A DNA stretch of 64,000 nucleotides, from NCBI RefSeq assembly GCF_900112035.1, contig NZ_FOKC01000014.1, forward strand, positions 1 through 64,000. Direction: 5' to 3'. Source of the DNA: Nocardioides alpinus (lineage in GTDB: Bacteria; Actinomycetota; Actinomycetes; Propionibacteriales; Nocardioidaceae). Positions 38,581 through 48,687 of this stretch are shown here, piece after piece. Each line of letters starts with the position of its first letter. Within the stretch, counting starts at the first letter, position 1. The notes beneath the pieces are model-generated. The model made no database searches. It was not told the origin of the DNA and saw only the letters and a program-made list of their open reading frames with translations. The position numbers were made by a program, and so were the translations under genes.

Positions 38581-39534
38581 TCAGGCCGTGGGATCGCCCG
38601 TCGGCTGGTCCTCGGACTGCTTCGCCTCGTCGGCCTCGTCGGCGTCCGGCTCCCGCGTGCGTACGATCTCCTCGCGCCCGGGGTGGCGCCTGGCGGACCA
38701 GAGGAAGAAGAGTGCAGCGGCGACGAACAGCACGATCGAGGTCCACACGTTGAGCCGCAGCCCGAGCACGTCGTCCATCTGCACGTCGTCGATGCGGAGG
38801 TTCTCGATCCAGCCTCGACCGGCGGTGTAGAGCATGACGTAGAGAGCGGCGACGCGACCGTGGCCGAGACGGAACCGCCGGTCCAGCCAGATGAGCACGC
38901 CGAACGCCGCCAGGTTCCACAGGCACTCGTAGAGGAACGTGGGGTGGAAGGTGGCGACGTCCAGGTACTGCGCCGGCCGGTGGGCGACGTCGATCTCCAG
39001 GCCCCACGGCAGGTCGGTCGGGCGACCGTAGAGCTCCTGGTTGAACCAGTTGCCCCACCGGCCCAGCGCCTGCGCGACCAGTACGCCCGGCGCCAGCGCG
39101 TCGAGCAGGGGCAGCAGCTTGATGCCGCGCAACCGGGCGCCGATCCAGATGCCGACGATGCCCAGGGCGACCGCGCCCCAGATGCCGAGGCCGCCGCGCC
39201 ACACGTACAACGCGGTGATCGGGTCCTGGCCCTCACCGAAGTAGAGGTGCCAGTCGGTGATCACGTGGTAGAGCCGGCCTCCGATGAGGCCGAACGGCAC
39301 CGCCCAGATGGCGAGGTCGCTGACCTCGCCGGGCCTGCCGCCGCGGGCGACCCACCGGCGCTCCCCCAGCCAGATCGCAAAGACGATGCCCGCGATGATG
39401 CAGAGGGCGTAGGCCCGGATCGGGACCGGACCGATGTGCCACACGCCCTCCGACGGGCTGGGGATGGACATCAGCGTCACCAACGGGGACGGCACAGAGA
39501 GCATGGGGAGCATGGGGAGCATCACAAGCATCAT
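38581..39534 (-). CDS. lgt: Prolipoprotein diacylglyceryl transferase
   Basis: 317 residues, seven membrane segments. The Lgt signature ALGRWGNWFNQELYGRPT (about 145-162) with the essential Arg and Asn, the HVITDW motif (about 79-84) and YLDVATFHPTFLYE are present. It attaches diacylglycerol to lipobox Cys residues, needed here for LivK and the SCO1-like lipoprotein. ATG 39534 overlaps the stop of the SCO1-like gene (coupled); ATG 39471 is the start that would match shorter homologues. The C-terminal tail is Asp/Glu-rich and cytosolic. Confidence 0.95.
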   Translation of the reverse strand: MMLVMLPMLPMLSVPSPLVTLMSIPSPSEGVWHIGPVPIRAYALCIIAGIVFAIWLGERRWVARGGRPGEVSDLAIWAVPFGLIGGRLYHVITDWHLYFGEGQDPITALYVWRGGLGIWGAVALGIVGIWIGARLRGIKLLPLLDALAPGVLVAQALGRWGNWFNQELYGRPTDLPWGLEIDVAHRPAQYLDVATFHPTFLYECLWNLAAFGVLIWLDRRFRLGHGRVAALYVMLYTAGRGWIENLRIDDVQMDDVLGLRLNVWTSIVLFVAAALFFLWSARRHPGREEIVRTREPDADEADEAKQSEDQPTGDPTA

Positions 39535-40142
39535 CCTTCGTCGAGCTCTCCGCTGAGCAAGAGCGTCACGTCGTGGGCCAGCTGGGCCTGGGAGACGTCC
39601 TGGTCCCACATCATCGTCGAGTCGTCGGCACCGTCGATCGCCATCACGCGGGTGCCGTGGGTGACCTCGTAGCCGCCGCTGGGCAGCTTCTCGCCCCGGT
39701 CGACCGCGACCGCCATGCTCCGGGCGACCTCGATGATGTCGTCCAGGTCGCCGGTGACCCCGACGATGCTCGGGTCGAACGCGTCGACGTACTCCTTCAC
39801 CACGGTCTCGTCGTCGCGCGCCGGGTCGGTGGTCACGAAGACCACGTCGAGGTCGTCCTTCTGGCCGTCGTCGAGACGGCTGAGCGTGCCGGCCAGTGTG
39901 GCCATCACCTGGCCGCAGATGTCGGGGCAGTGGGTGTAGCCGAAGAACACGAGCGTGAGGTCCTTGTCGGTGTCCTCGGTGAGGCTGTAGGGCTCCCCCG
40001 CGGTGTCGACGAGAGGCGTCGACGACACATCGAACGGCGGGTCGAGGACGGTGCCGGCGAGCTCCATCGGCGCACCCCCGCCGCCGCACGCGGTCGCGAG
40101 GAGGAGCAGCGGGACAGCCAGTGCGGTCCTACCTCGCACCAC
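39531..40142 (-). CDS. SCO1/SenC/PrrC family lipoprotein (copper chaperone)
   Basis: 203 residues. Lipoprotein signal with lipobox LATAC (Cys about 19), thioredoxin-like fold with the copper-binding pair FGYTHCPDICGQ (CxxxC, about 70-81), DPARDDE (about 104-110) and a distal His in THGTRVMAIDG (about 163), the third copper ligand. SCO1 proteins load copper into cytochrome c oxidase or act as thiol redox factors outside the membrane. GTG 40142 overlaps the end of trpA by 14 nt and the stop overlaps lgt by 4 nt, so it is expressed with both. Confidence 0.92.
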   Translation of the reverse strand: MVRGRTALAVPLLLLATACGGGGAPMELAGTVLDPPFDVSSTPLVDTAGEPYSLTEDTDKDLTLVFFGYTHCPDICGQVMATLAGTLSRLDDGQKDDLDVVFVTTDPARDDETVVKEYVDAFDPSIVGVTGDLDDIIEVARSMAVAVDRGEKLPSGGYEVTHGTRVMAIDGADDSTMMWDQDVSQAQLAHDVTLLLSGELDEG

Positions 40143-40934
40143 GTCGTACGCCCTCCGCGAGGTCGGTCGTCAGCGCGCGCAGGGCGGCGATGCCCGCGGT
40201 CTCGTCGCCGGGGTGGTCGAGCAGTGTCCGGACGAAGGCCGATCCCACGATGACGCCGTCGGCGAAGGAGGCGACCTCCGCGGCCTGGTCGCCGTTGCTG
40301 ACGCCGATGCCGACCGCGACCGGGATGTCGCCGCTGGCGCGCACCCGTCGCACGAGCGGTCCGGCGAGGTCGGAGCTCGCGTCGCGGGCACCGGTGACGC
40401 CCATGACGGCGGCCGCGTAGACGAAGCCTCGGCTCGCCGACGCGGTCATCGCGACCCGCTCGTCGGTGGAGCTCGGGGCGACGAGGAACACCTTGTCGAG
40501 GTCGTGCGCGTCAGCCGCCGCGACCCACGCGGAGCCGTGGTCGGGCGTGATGTCGGGCGTGATCATGCCCGCTCCCCCGGCCGCGGCGAGGTCGGCGGCC
40601 CACCGCTCCACGCCGTAGCGCTCGACGGGGTTCCAGTAGGTCATCACCAGCGTCGGCACTCCGGTCGCGGCGACCGCCTCGACGACGCGCAGCACGTCCT
40701 TGGTGCGGACTCCGGCCTCGAGCGCCTGCTGGGCGGCGGCCTGGATGGTCGGCCCGTCCATGACGGGGTCGCTGTAGGGCAGGCCGATCTCGATCACGTC
40801 GCACCCCGCCTCGACCATCGCGCGCATCGCGGTGATCGAGCCCTCGACGCTGGGGAAGCCGGCGGGGAGGTAGCCGATCAGTGCGGACCTGCCCTCGGCG
40901 CGCGCCTTCGCGAACGCCGTGCTGGTCGACGGCA

Positions 40935-40935
<1 letters not shown>
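40129..40935 (-). CDS. trpA: Tryptophan synthase alpha subunit
   Basis: 268 residues. Catalytic Glu and Asp in DVIEIGLPYSDPVMDGPTIQ (about 46-65), and the phosphate-binding loops GVTGARD and GIGVSNG. It splits indole-3-glycerol phosphate and passes indole to TrpB. ATG 40935 shares one base with the trpB stop (TGATG), so translation is coupled. Confidence 0.96.
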
Positions 40936-42211
<1,276 letters not shown>

Positions 42212-42215
<4 letters not shown>

Positions 42216-43009
42216 GGTGCAGTCACTCCTGTCATGGCTCGTACGGCGGCCTCGGGGTCGCCGTCCTTGACCAGCGCCTCGCCGACGAGCACGACGCCCG
42301 CGCCCTCGGAGACGAAGCGGTGGACGTCGTCGACGCCGGTGATGCCGCTCTCGGCGACCTTCACGACGTCGGCGTGGATCTGGGGGGCGAGGCGACCGAA
42401 CACGTCCGGATCGACCTCGAGGGTCTTCAGGTTGCGGCTGTTGACGCCGATCAGCTCGGCGTCGAGCGCCAGTGCGCGCTCGGCCTCGGCCTCGTCGTGG
42501 ACCTCCACCAGCACGGTCAGGCCGAGCTCGCCGGCCTCGTCGTGGAGGCGACGGAGGGTGTCGTCGTCGAGGGCGGCCACGATGAGCAGGGCCAGGTCAG
42601 CGCCGGCCGCGCGGGCCTCGACGAGCTGGTAGGTCTCCACGATGAAGTCCTTGCGCAGGATCGGCGTCTCGACGGCGGCGCGCACGCTGCGCAGGTCGGC
42701 GAGGCTGCCACCGAAGCGCCGCTCCTCGGTGAGGACCGAGATCGCTGCGGCACCTCCGCGGGCGTACGCCGCCGCGAGGGCGGCCGGATCGGGGATTTCG
42801 GCCAGGTCGCCCTTGCTGGGGCTGCGCCGCTTGACCTCGGCGATGACGCTCGAGCCGCGGGCCCGGAAGTGCGGCATCGGGTCGCGCGGCGCCGGGGCGT
42901 CGGCCAGGTGGGCGAGGAGCTCGGGCAGGGGCAGGACGGCCTCGCGGCGGGCGAGGTCCTCGCGCACTCCGGCCACGATGTCGTCGAGCACGGAACCGGT
43001 CGCAGGCAT
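42212..43009 (-). CDS. trpC: Indole-3-glycerol phosphate synthase
   Basis: 265 residues in a single TIM barrel, not fused to TrpF. Signature VIAEVKRRSPSKGDLA (about 53-68), the IRRKDF-type LRKDFIVETYQ (about 110-120) and GVNSRNLKTLEVD (about 184-196), and the phosphate loop SEGAGVVLVGEALV. It closes the indole ring in the tryptophan pathway. ATG 43009; the gene to its right is 81 nt upstream. Confidence 0.96.
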
Positions 43010-43090
43010 GCGCTCAGCCTCTCACCCGGACCCAGCCCCGTCGGGGGCGGTGCCCAGAGGACGGACCAGGGGTGGGACCCGAGGTCGGAC

Positions 43091-43291
43091 TCAGTGCTCG
43101 GAGGTGTTGAAGCCGAGCTTGGACAGCACGAGGAACAGCGGGAAGGCGATCACCGCGATGATGATGCCGATCCACAGCAGGGTCATCTGCGTCGGCACCT
43201 GCAGCAGGGCGACGCTGCCCACGACGAAGCCGAGCATCGCGACCGACACCGCGGTCCACGCAGCGGGGGTGTTGCCGTGGCCTGCAGACAT
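43091..43291 (-). CDS. HGxxPAAW family small membrane protein
   Basis: 66 residues. The N-terminal HGNTPAAW (about 5-12) gives the family its name; two membrane helices follow (about 14-32 and 38-58). ATG 43291 is preceded by AAGGAG. Actinobacteria keep this small protein between trpC and the Trp-associated membrane protein, but no function is known. Confidence 0.9.
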   Translation of the reverse strand: MSAGHGNTPAAWTAVSVAMLGFVVGSVALLQVPTQMTLLWIGIIIAVIAFPLFLVLSKLGFNTSEH

Positions 43292-43333
43292 GGTGGAGCT
43301 CCTTCGTGGTTCCGGCGGGTGCGCGTCGAAAGT

Positions 43334-43939
43334 CTAGGCGGTCGGGTCGCGGCCCTCGTCGAGGGCCTTCCAGATGTCGATGTTCTCGGTCGGCACCGTC
43401 TCGTCCTGCGTGTCCCTCGCGGCTCCTGCGCCCGTCGGGGCGTCGTACTTCGTGCCCATCTCGGGCCAGTGGCGGACCCACATCACACTGGCCGCCGACG
43501 CCACGCACGACAGGAGTGCCGCGAGCACTCCTGCCCACCACCAGGCAGTCACGTCGAGGTCCCGCTCGACCGTGCCGGACGCGATGCGCATCGCCTCCTC
43601 GACGGCGCTGCGCAGCTGCCACGGAGCGACGGCCGTGGTGAGGGCGAACCCGACCGCAGCCGCGGCACCCAGCCAGGCCATCACCCGGCGGAAGATCCCG
43701 CGCGTCACCAGCAGGACACCCCACGTAGCCAGCAGGACCAGCCCGAGGGCAGCGGCGAGGGGCGACTCGGCCGGGTCGAAGGTGACCGTCAGGGTGCTCA
43801 TGGCGTCGGTCGAGACGGCGCCCCCGCTCACCCAGGGCTTCGACGCCGACACCGCGGCGAGTGCTGCACCGCCAAGCCCGAGGAGGACCACGGGGCCGAA
43901 GGTGCGTCGACGCGGGTGCTGCGCGGATGCCTCAGCCAT
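43334..43939 (-). CDS. Trp biosynthesis-associated membrane protein (TIGR02234 type)
   Basis: 201 residues with four membrane segments, one outside loop after segment 1 (KPWVSGG, a typical family feature) and a disordered C-terminus with TDPTA end. The family is found in actinobacterial trp clusters between trpE and trpC; a role in tryptophan metabolism is presumed from place alone. ATG 43939 overlaps the stop of hisI by 8 nt, so here it is coupled to hisI and no trpE lies between. Confidence 0.88.
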   Translation of the reverse strand: MAEASAQHPRRRTFGPVVLLGLGGAALAAVSASKPWVSGGAVSTDAMSTLTVTFDPAESPLAAALGLVLLATWGVLLVTRGIFRRVMAWLGAAAAVGFALTTAVAPWQLRSAVEEAMRIASGTVERDLDVTAWWWAGVLAALLSCVASAASVMWVRHWPEMGTKYDAPTGAGAARDTQDETVPTENIDIWKALDEGRDPTA

Positions 43940-44294
43940 CGACGCGGTGCACGAGGTCGGCGTCGAAGCAGGTGTGGTCGCCGGTGTGGCAGGCGGCGCC
44001 GACCTGGTCGACCACGAAGAGCAGGGTGTCGCCGTCGCAGTCGAGGCGGATCTCCTTGACCTGCTGGGTGTGGCCGGACGTGTCGCCCTTCACCCAGTAC
44101 TCGCGGCGCGAGCGGGACCAGTACGTCGCCCGTCCCGTGCCGATCGTGCGCGCCAGGGCCTCGTCGTCGACCCACGCGAGCATCAGCACCTCACCGGATC
44201 CCTGCTGCTGCACCACCACGGGGACGAGTCCCTCCGCGGTGTGCCGCAGGCGTGCGGAGATCGCCGGGTCGAGGGCGCGGGCAGGATCCTTCAT
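43932..44294 (-). CDS. hisI: Phosphoribosyl-AMP cyclohydrolase
   Basis: 120 residues, the usual size of the single-domain enzyme. Metal-binding DCDGDTLLFVVDQVG with Cys in AACHTG and HTCF (about 84-110), and YWVKGDTSGHTQ (about 66-77). It opens the ring of phosphoribosyl-AMP in histidine synthesis. ATG 44294 overlaps the stop of the next gene upstream by 4 nt. Confidence 0.96.
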   Translation of the reverse strand: MKDPARALDPAISARLRHTAEGLVPVVVQQQGSGEVLMLAWVDDEALARTIGTGRATYWSRSRREYWVKGDTSGHTQQVKEIRLDCDGDTLLFVVDQVGAACHTGDHTCFDADLVHRVDG

Positions 44295-45109
44295 GGGTCC
44301 ATGCTCTCAGCCTCGCGGGCACGCCAGGTCTCCCCACAGCGCTTGGTCACCGGTCCCGGGTCCGGCAGGTCGTTGCCGTCCCACCGCGCGATCGCCTGGA
44401 CGTCACGCGTCGTGGAGACGAGGAACGCCTCGCTGGCGTGGCCGACGACGTCCGCCAGCGGTTCGTCGACCTCGCGGGCCCCGCACCACTCGATGACCAG
44501 CGCGCGGGTCACCCCGGCCAGGCAACCCGACGCGAGGCTCGGCGTACGCAGCTCGTCGTCCACCACGTAGAAGACGTTGGAACCGGTGCCCTCGCACAGG
44601 TGTCCCGCGGTGTTGGCGAAGACCGCCTCGGTGCCGCCGTGCTCGACGGCGTGGGCGAGCGCGATGACGTTCTCGGCGTACGACGTGGTCTTGAGTCCGG
44701 CGGTGGCGCCGTGCTCGTTGCGGGTCCACGGCACGGTGACGACGGACGTCGACGCCGCGGCGTGCTCGATCGCGCTGTAGGCGACGACCAGGGTGGGCGG
44801 GCCGCCGCCACGACCCGAGCCCATCGGGGCGGGGCCGGCGGTGTAGGTGATCCGCAGTCGGCCCATCGGGTCGTCCTCGAGCACCGCGGCCACCCCGCGT
44901 CGTACGTCGTCGAGGTCGGGCGCCGGCAACCCGAGTCCGGCGGCCGACCGCTCCAGCCGCGCCAGGTGGCGGGTGAGCGCGAACGGCTCTCCCGCGAGGG
45001 TCTTCACGGCCTCGAACACCCCGTCGCCCACGGTGAACCCGTGGTCGGTGACGGCCACGACTCCCTGGGTCGGATCGGCCAGCACTTCACCGTTGAGCCA
45101 TGCACGCAT
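44291..45109 (-). CDS. pabC: Class IV PLP aminotransferase, probably aminodeoxychorismate lyase
   Basis: 272 residues. Fold type IV: N-terminal WLNGEV and DHGFTVGDGVFEAVKT (about 21-36), the PLP Lys in GLKTTSYAENVIAL (about 138-151), EGTGSNVFYV (about 175-184) and GVTRALV. Lyase (4-amino-4-deoxychorismate to p-aminobenzoate) is favoured by length and by the chorismate/aromatic gene context, but a D-amino acid or branched-chain aminotransferase cannot be excluded. It is the first gene of the run pabC-hisI-TIGR02234, each overlapping the next. Confidence 0.8.
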   Translation of the reverse strand: MRAWLNGEVLADPTQGVVAVTDHGFTVGDGVFEAVKTLAGEPFALTRHLARLERSAAGLGLPAPDLDDVRRGVAAVLEDDPMGRLRITYTAGPAPMGSGRGGGPPTLVVAYSAIEHAAASTSVVTVPWTRNEHGATAGLKTTSYAENVIALAHAVEHGGTEAVFANTAGHLCEGTGSNVFYVVDDELRTPSLASGCLAGVTRALVIEWCGAREVDEPLADVVGHASEAFLVSTTRDVQAIARWDGNDLPDPGPVTKRCGETWRAREAESMDP

Positions 45110-45175
45110 GGCCCCACTCTAGGGGCCGCCGACGGCCTGCCAGCGGCCGCGGAACACGCGGAACAGGGGGCGATT

Positions 45176-45204
45176 TTGGCGCCCCGGAGGCCATCGGCTA
45201 CTGT
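45176..45204 (+). promoter_or_regulatory. Promoter of the tRNA operon
   Basis: A -35 element TTGGCG (45176-45181), an exact 17-nt spacer and a -10 element TACTGT (45199-45204) lie 42 nt before tRNA-Gly. The match fits a housekeeping sigma factor and the position suits a stable RNA operon. Confidence 0.65.
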
Positions 45205-45246
45205 TCTGCTCGCACTTGAAGCCGGTTCGCCGGTGGCAGGATGCAG

Positions 45247-45319
45247 GCGGACATAGCTCAGTTGGTAGAGCGCAACCTTGCCAAGGTTGAGGTCGCGAGT
45301 TCGAGTCTCGTTGTCCGCT
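45247..45319 (+). tRNA. tRNA-Gly(GCC)
   Basis: Acceptor GCGGACA pairs with TGTCCGC with discriminator T. Anticodon arm CAACC-TTGCCAA-GGTTG gives anticodon GCC at 45280-45282. No CCA is encoded. T-arm GAGTTCGAGTCTC is canonical. First of three tRNAs in one transcript. Confidence 0.95.
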
Positions 45320-45356
45320 CGGAAGGTCTCCCCCGTACATTTTTCGGAACCTCCAC

Positions 45357-45427
45357 GGTGGGTTGGCCGAGAGGCGAGGCAACGGACTGCAAATCCGTCT
45401 ACACGGGTTCAAATCCCGTACCCACCT
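45357..45427 (+). tRNA. tRNA-Cys(GCA)
   Basis: Acceptor GGTGGGT pairs with ACCCACC with discriminator T, an identity element for Cys. Anticodon GCA at 45389-45391 in loop CTGCAAA. No CCA encoded. It lies 37 nt after tRNA-Gly. Confidence 0.95.
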
Positions 45428-45463
45428 CTCCCCAGAGATGTAGCACCGAACAACTCAACACCC

Positions 45464-45538
45464 GGGCGATTGGCGCAGCGGTAGCGCGCTTCCTTGACAC
45501 GGAAGAGGTCACTGGTTCAAACCCAGTATCGCCCACCA
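45464..45538 (+). tRNA. tRNA-Val(GAC)
   Basis: Acceptor GGGCGAT pairs with ATCGCCC, then discriminator A and an encoded CCA. Anticodon arm CTTCC-TTGACAC-GGAAG gives GAC at 45496-45498. Last of the Gly-Cys-Val group. Confidence 0.95.
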
Positions 45539-45547
45539 GCAAGCACG

Positions 45548-45592
45548 CAGCGAAGACCCCGCCTCCCTCTCCGGGAGGCGGGGTCTTCGCTG
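45548..45592 (+). terminator. Terminator of the tRNA operon
   Basis: A perfect 20-bp stem (45548-45567 with 45573-45592) with a 5-nt loop TCTCC starts 9 nt after the tRNA-Val CCA. The following bases are TTGTG. It clearly ends the tRNA transcript. The rest of the gap up to 45784 (about 190 nt) shows no gene. Confidence 0.88.
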
Positions 45593-45784
45593 TTGTGAGC
45601 CGGCCTCGTGCGCGAGACGGTACGAAACGAGCCGTGCCCCGCCAGAACCAGCTCTCGCTCCGAGTCCACCCGCACCCAGGGCGTGTCCAGCGCGGCTACC
45701 GGTCGGACGGCCCCCGCCCTGAGTGGCCGTTCGGACTTGTTCGCCGTCCTGATGAAATCCCATCTCGCGAAGTAGCCTCACGCC

Positions 45785-46615
45785 ATGACCAAGGTCTCGA
45801 TCGTCATTCCCTGCTACAACGGCACCGACATGGTGCACGCGGCCGTCTCGTCCGCCCTTGCGCAGACCCACCCCGAGACCGAGGTGATCGTGGTCAACGA
45901 CGGCTCGACTCAAACCGAGACCCTGCGGGCGCTCGGCGAGCTCGAGGGCGCCGGTGAGGTGCGAGTGATCCATCAGGACAACCAAGGACTCAGTGCCGCA
46001 CGCAATCGCGGCATCCAGGACGCCGCCGGGGATTACATCCTGCCCCTCGACCACGACGACGAGATCCGCCCTACATACGCAGCTCAAGCGGCTGCTGTTC
46101 TTGACGGGCAACCCAACGTAGGGATCGTGTACGCCCGCGCCGAGCGATTCGGCGCCTCCACCGGCCAGTGGGACCTGCCCGACTTCGACCTCTCCACGAT
46201 GTTCGAACGCAACATCATCCACCCGTGCGGCATGTTCCGTCGCTCCGACTGGCAGGAGGCCAACGGCTACTCCACGGACTTGCGCGTCGGCTACGAGGAC
46301 TACGACTTCTGGATCCGCATCCTCGGCCTGGGGCGAGACGTCGTCCGCCTCGACGACATTCTCTTCCGCTACCGGGACACCGTCGGCTCGATGGCCGACA
46401 GAATGACACACCGCGACCGGGTCGACGCGTTCGCGTACACCTTCGCCACCAACCACGCGCTGTACGTCCAGCACGCCGACGCGCTCGCAGAGATGATCGT
46501 CCGGCACCAACGCGAGTGGGACATGCTGGCGCACTTCAAGCGCCGCTACGGACGAGTCGAGGACACCGTCGCCCGGGCAGGAGCGCTACGACGACGCTTC
46601 CAAGGTCGCGCCTGA
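45785..46615 (+). CDS. GT2 family glycosyltransferase
   Basis: 276 residues in a GT-A fold: VSIVIPCYNGTDMV (about 4-17), VVNDGST (about 37-43), the DxD-type LPLDHDDEI (about 82-90) and the acceptor-side GYEDYDFWIRI (about 157-167). No membrane span, so it is cytosolic. ATG 45785. It stands alone between the tRNA terminator and the convergent CHAP gene, away from the main glycan cluster. The remaining 177 nt to the next stop hold nothing recognisable. Confidence 0.85.
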   Translation: MTKVSIVIPCYNGTDMVHAAVSSALAQTHPETEVIVVNDGSTQTETLRALGELEGAGEVRVIHQDNQGLSAARNRGIQDAAGDYILPLDHDDEIRPTYAAQAAAVLDGQPNVGIVYARAERFGASTGQWDLPDFDLSTMFERNIIHPCGMFRRSDWQEANGYSTDLRVGYEDYDFWIRILGLGRDVVRLDDILFRYRDTVGSMADRMTHRDRVDAFAYTFATNHALYVQHADALAEMIVRHQREWDMLAHFKRRYGRVEDTVARAGALRRRFQGRA

Positions 46616-46792
46616 CCTGAGCAGCTCTGGCTGCAGCAAATGCCGCGCCGCGCCTCAACGGCAGGCACCCTTACTCGTCGTCCGACGGCCACGGCGTAGC
46701 GGCGGCCAGTTCGTAAGCCGACACTACGTCGCCCGCCTGGCGTAGGACCCGTCTCGCTGTCGGCACTGCCCACTCGAGGTGCGACCCCCACT

Positions 46793-48424
46793 TCACGACC
46801 CGCTGCGCGAGACCGTCACCGTCGAGCGCGAGACCCCCGGCTGCACGAGGTCGCTCCCCGCGTAGCGCACGACCAGGGGCTTCGTGCCCGGCCGCAGGTC
46901 ACGGAAGACGAGGCGTGCCGTGCCGTCGACGAGCTGGCCCTCCATCGTTCGTCCCCCGACGCTGACGGTGACCACGCCGGCCGGCCTGCCTGCGCCCGGG
47001 GCCTTGACCCGGATGTCGACGGCGACGCGCGAGCGCTTGGTCTCGGAGGAGACCCGGATCTCGGGGAGGACCGTCACGGGTGCCGCCACGGCGACGGTCT
47101 CCGTCGTGGAGCGGAAGTTCCGCCGCTCCATCGTGACCTCCACGGACAGGCCGTGACCGAGGTCGCCGCGGCGGATCGTGTAGGTGCGGTTCGTCGCCTT
47201 GGCGATGCGTTGACCGTCGCGGAGCCACTGGTAGGTCGCCGAGGCACCGCTGGGCCGGACGACCCCGGGACGTACGGCGAGCTTGGTCCCCACCACCGGC
47301 GTGCCCTTGACCCGGGACGGGCTGACGAGCGTGAGCGGCTTGGCCAGGACGGGCGAGGTCGCCGGCGCGGTCGACCTCGACTTCAGGTAGCCCTTCCCGC
47401 TCGCCATGACGCGCGCGCTGATCGACGCGCCGAGGTGGTCGCGGGTGAGGGTCAGCGTCGTGCCGGTGGCACCGGGAAGTGGATTGCCGTCCGCGTACCA
47501 CTGCGTGACGGCCTTCGCGGGTTGCGGCGTCCACGACGACGGGGTGAGCGCAAGCGTCGTGCCGACCTCCGGAGCGCCCTGGATCGTGGGCAGCTGGGTG
47601 GGCTGGAACGTGCCGGGTGCCACGGGCGCGGTGGCGAGGACCGCCGCGCCGGGGGTGTATCCGCTCAGCTGGGCTGTCACCTCGGCGGTCAGGGCCTTGC
47701 CCTTGACGTCGGGCGTGGGCACGTAGCCAGGCCCGGTCGCGCCCGGGATGGCCGCGCCGTCCGCGAGCCAGCGGTAGGTGACGCTGGTGGGCGCCGGTGT
47801 CCATGCTCCGGCTGCCACCTCCAGCGGCGCCCCGACCATCGGTGACCCGGTGATGGTGGGGGGCGACGTGGGCTGGACGACCCGGTCGTTGAAGTGGATG
47901 AATCCGCTCGGCCAGCCTCCGCCGGACTTGGTGATGCGGCGCCAGTAGAAGTCGCCGCCCCAGTAGTCCTCGGAGACGATGATCTCGGTGTCGGAGATGA
48001 CCTGTTCCACGTAGGCGACGTGGCCGGACGACCCGGCCGGTGTCACGTGGGGCTTGTACCAGGCGATCGAGCCGACGGTGGGCACCTGGTCTGTGATGCC
48101 AGCCATCGCCACGCCCCAGTTGGACGCGTTCCCGCTGCCCTCCCACGGCCGGACGTCCGGCATCCCCGACTGGATGAGCCGGTAGGCCACGTAGTTGGTG
48201 CAGTTGTGCCCGGTGTACATGCGCCAGTACATCGTCGAGGAGGCCTGCCGGTAGCCCCCGTTGCCGAGCCCGGCGGCCTCGCATCCCTGGTAGCCGGAGC
48301 ACAGGTAGGTCGAGGACGCGAGGCTGATCCGGCTCGTGGTGCTCGGCAGGACCGACAGCAGGAGGGCGAGCACCCCGGTGGCCAGCAGCGCCGTACGGGC
48401 AGCCCGTCGCAGGACGTCGACCAC
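46793..48424 (-). CDS. Secreted CHAP-domain cell-wall hydrolase with tandem Ig-like repeats
   Basis: About 543 residues from GTG 48424. A signal peptide (about 1-35) is followed by a CHAP amidase/endopeptidase domain with nucleophile Cys in HNCTNYVAYR (about 74-83) and His in GSSGHVAYVEQ (about 130-140). Then come three tandem repeats of about 85-90 residues with the shared pattern (G)xPxVGxxL...W...YxWLxDGxxIxGAT...GxxLxxxVT, and a last Ig-like domain. Such repeats bind the wall or act as spacers. The frame continues to 48541 (TTG) with a charged region before the signal peptide, less likely. A 7-bp inverted repeat (CTTTTGG at 48473, CCAAAAG at 48503) lies upstream. Confidence 0.82.
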   Translation of the reverse strand: MVDVLRRAARTALLATGVLALLLSVLPSTTSRISLASSTYLCSGYQGCEAAGLGNGGYRQASSTMYWRMYTGHNCTNYVAYRLIQSGMPDVRPWEGSGNASNWGVAMAGITDQVPTVGSIAWYKPHVTPAGSSGHVAYVEQVISDTEIIVSEDYWGGDFYWRRITKSGGGWPSGFIHFNDRVVQPTSPPTITGSPMVGAPLEVAAGAWTPAPTSVTYRWLADGAAIPGATGPGYVPTPDVKGKALTAEVTAQLSGYTPGAAVLATAPVAPGTFQPTQLPTIQGAPEVGTTLALTPSSWTPQPAKAVTQWYADGNPLPGATGTTLTLTRDHLGASISARVMASGKGYLKSRSTAPATSPVLAKPLTLVSPSRVKGTPVVGTKLAVRPGVVRPSGASATYQWLRDGQRIAKATNRTYTIRRGDLGHGLSVEVTMERRNFRSTTETVAVAAPVTVLPEIRVSSETKRSRVAVDIRVKAPGAGRPAGVVTVSVGGRTMEGQLVDGTARLVFRDLRPGTKPLVVRYAGSDLVQPGVSRSTVTVSRSGS

Positions 48425-48558
48425 GGCCGACGTCGGGGAAACGAGCGGCTGTGACGCATGGGGTTCATGTGGCTTTTGGTGCACGAGAAGCGATCGTATG
48501 AGCCAAAAGTCAAGCACGCCACGCCGTTGAGTGAAGATCAACCGTGTAATTCTCGAGG

Positions 48559-48625
48559 GCGCCTCGTAGGCGCGGACGTACGAGCAGCGTCCGGTGACTC
48601 ACCCACCGCGGGTGAGGCGTCACCG
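48559..48625 (+). promoter_or_regulatory. Two hairpins upstream of the cation/proton antiporter gene
   Basis: Hairpin 1: GCGCCT-CGT-AGGCGC (48559-48573). Hairpin 2: an 8-bp stem (CCGGTGAC with GTCACCGG, 48591-48626) with an asymmetric internal loop and a second 5-bp stem (CACCC/GGGTG). They end about 60 nt before the antiporter start, in the divergent gap with the CHAP gene. They may be part of a structured 5' leader; no known riboswitch class was recognised. Confidence 0.4.
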
Positions 48626-48687
48626 GGCGAGCGGCGGTTGCATGACCGCGACGGGCACGCGCCCGAGGCATGACCGAGGAGGCAGTC

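Noticed and set aside
34605..38753. Open plus-strand frame of 1382 codons opposite gltB
   Set aside because: It is antisense to a clear glutamate synthase, is rich in Arg/Asp/Val/Gly as expected for GC-rich antisense frames, and shows no domain.
48425..48560. Known riboswitch (for example the c-di-AMP ydaO class) upstream of the CHAP gene
   Set aside because: Such riboswitches are common before wall hydrolases in actinobacteria, but I could not find the conserved core; only a short inverted repeat is present.
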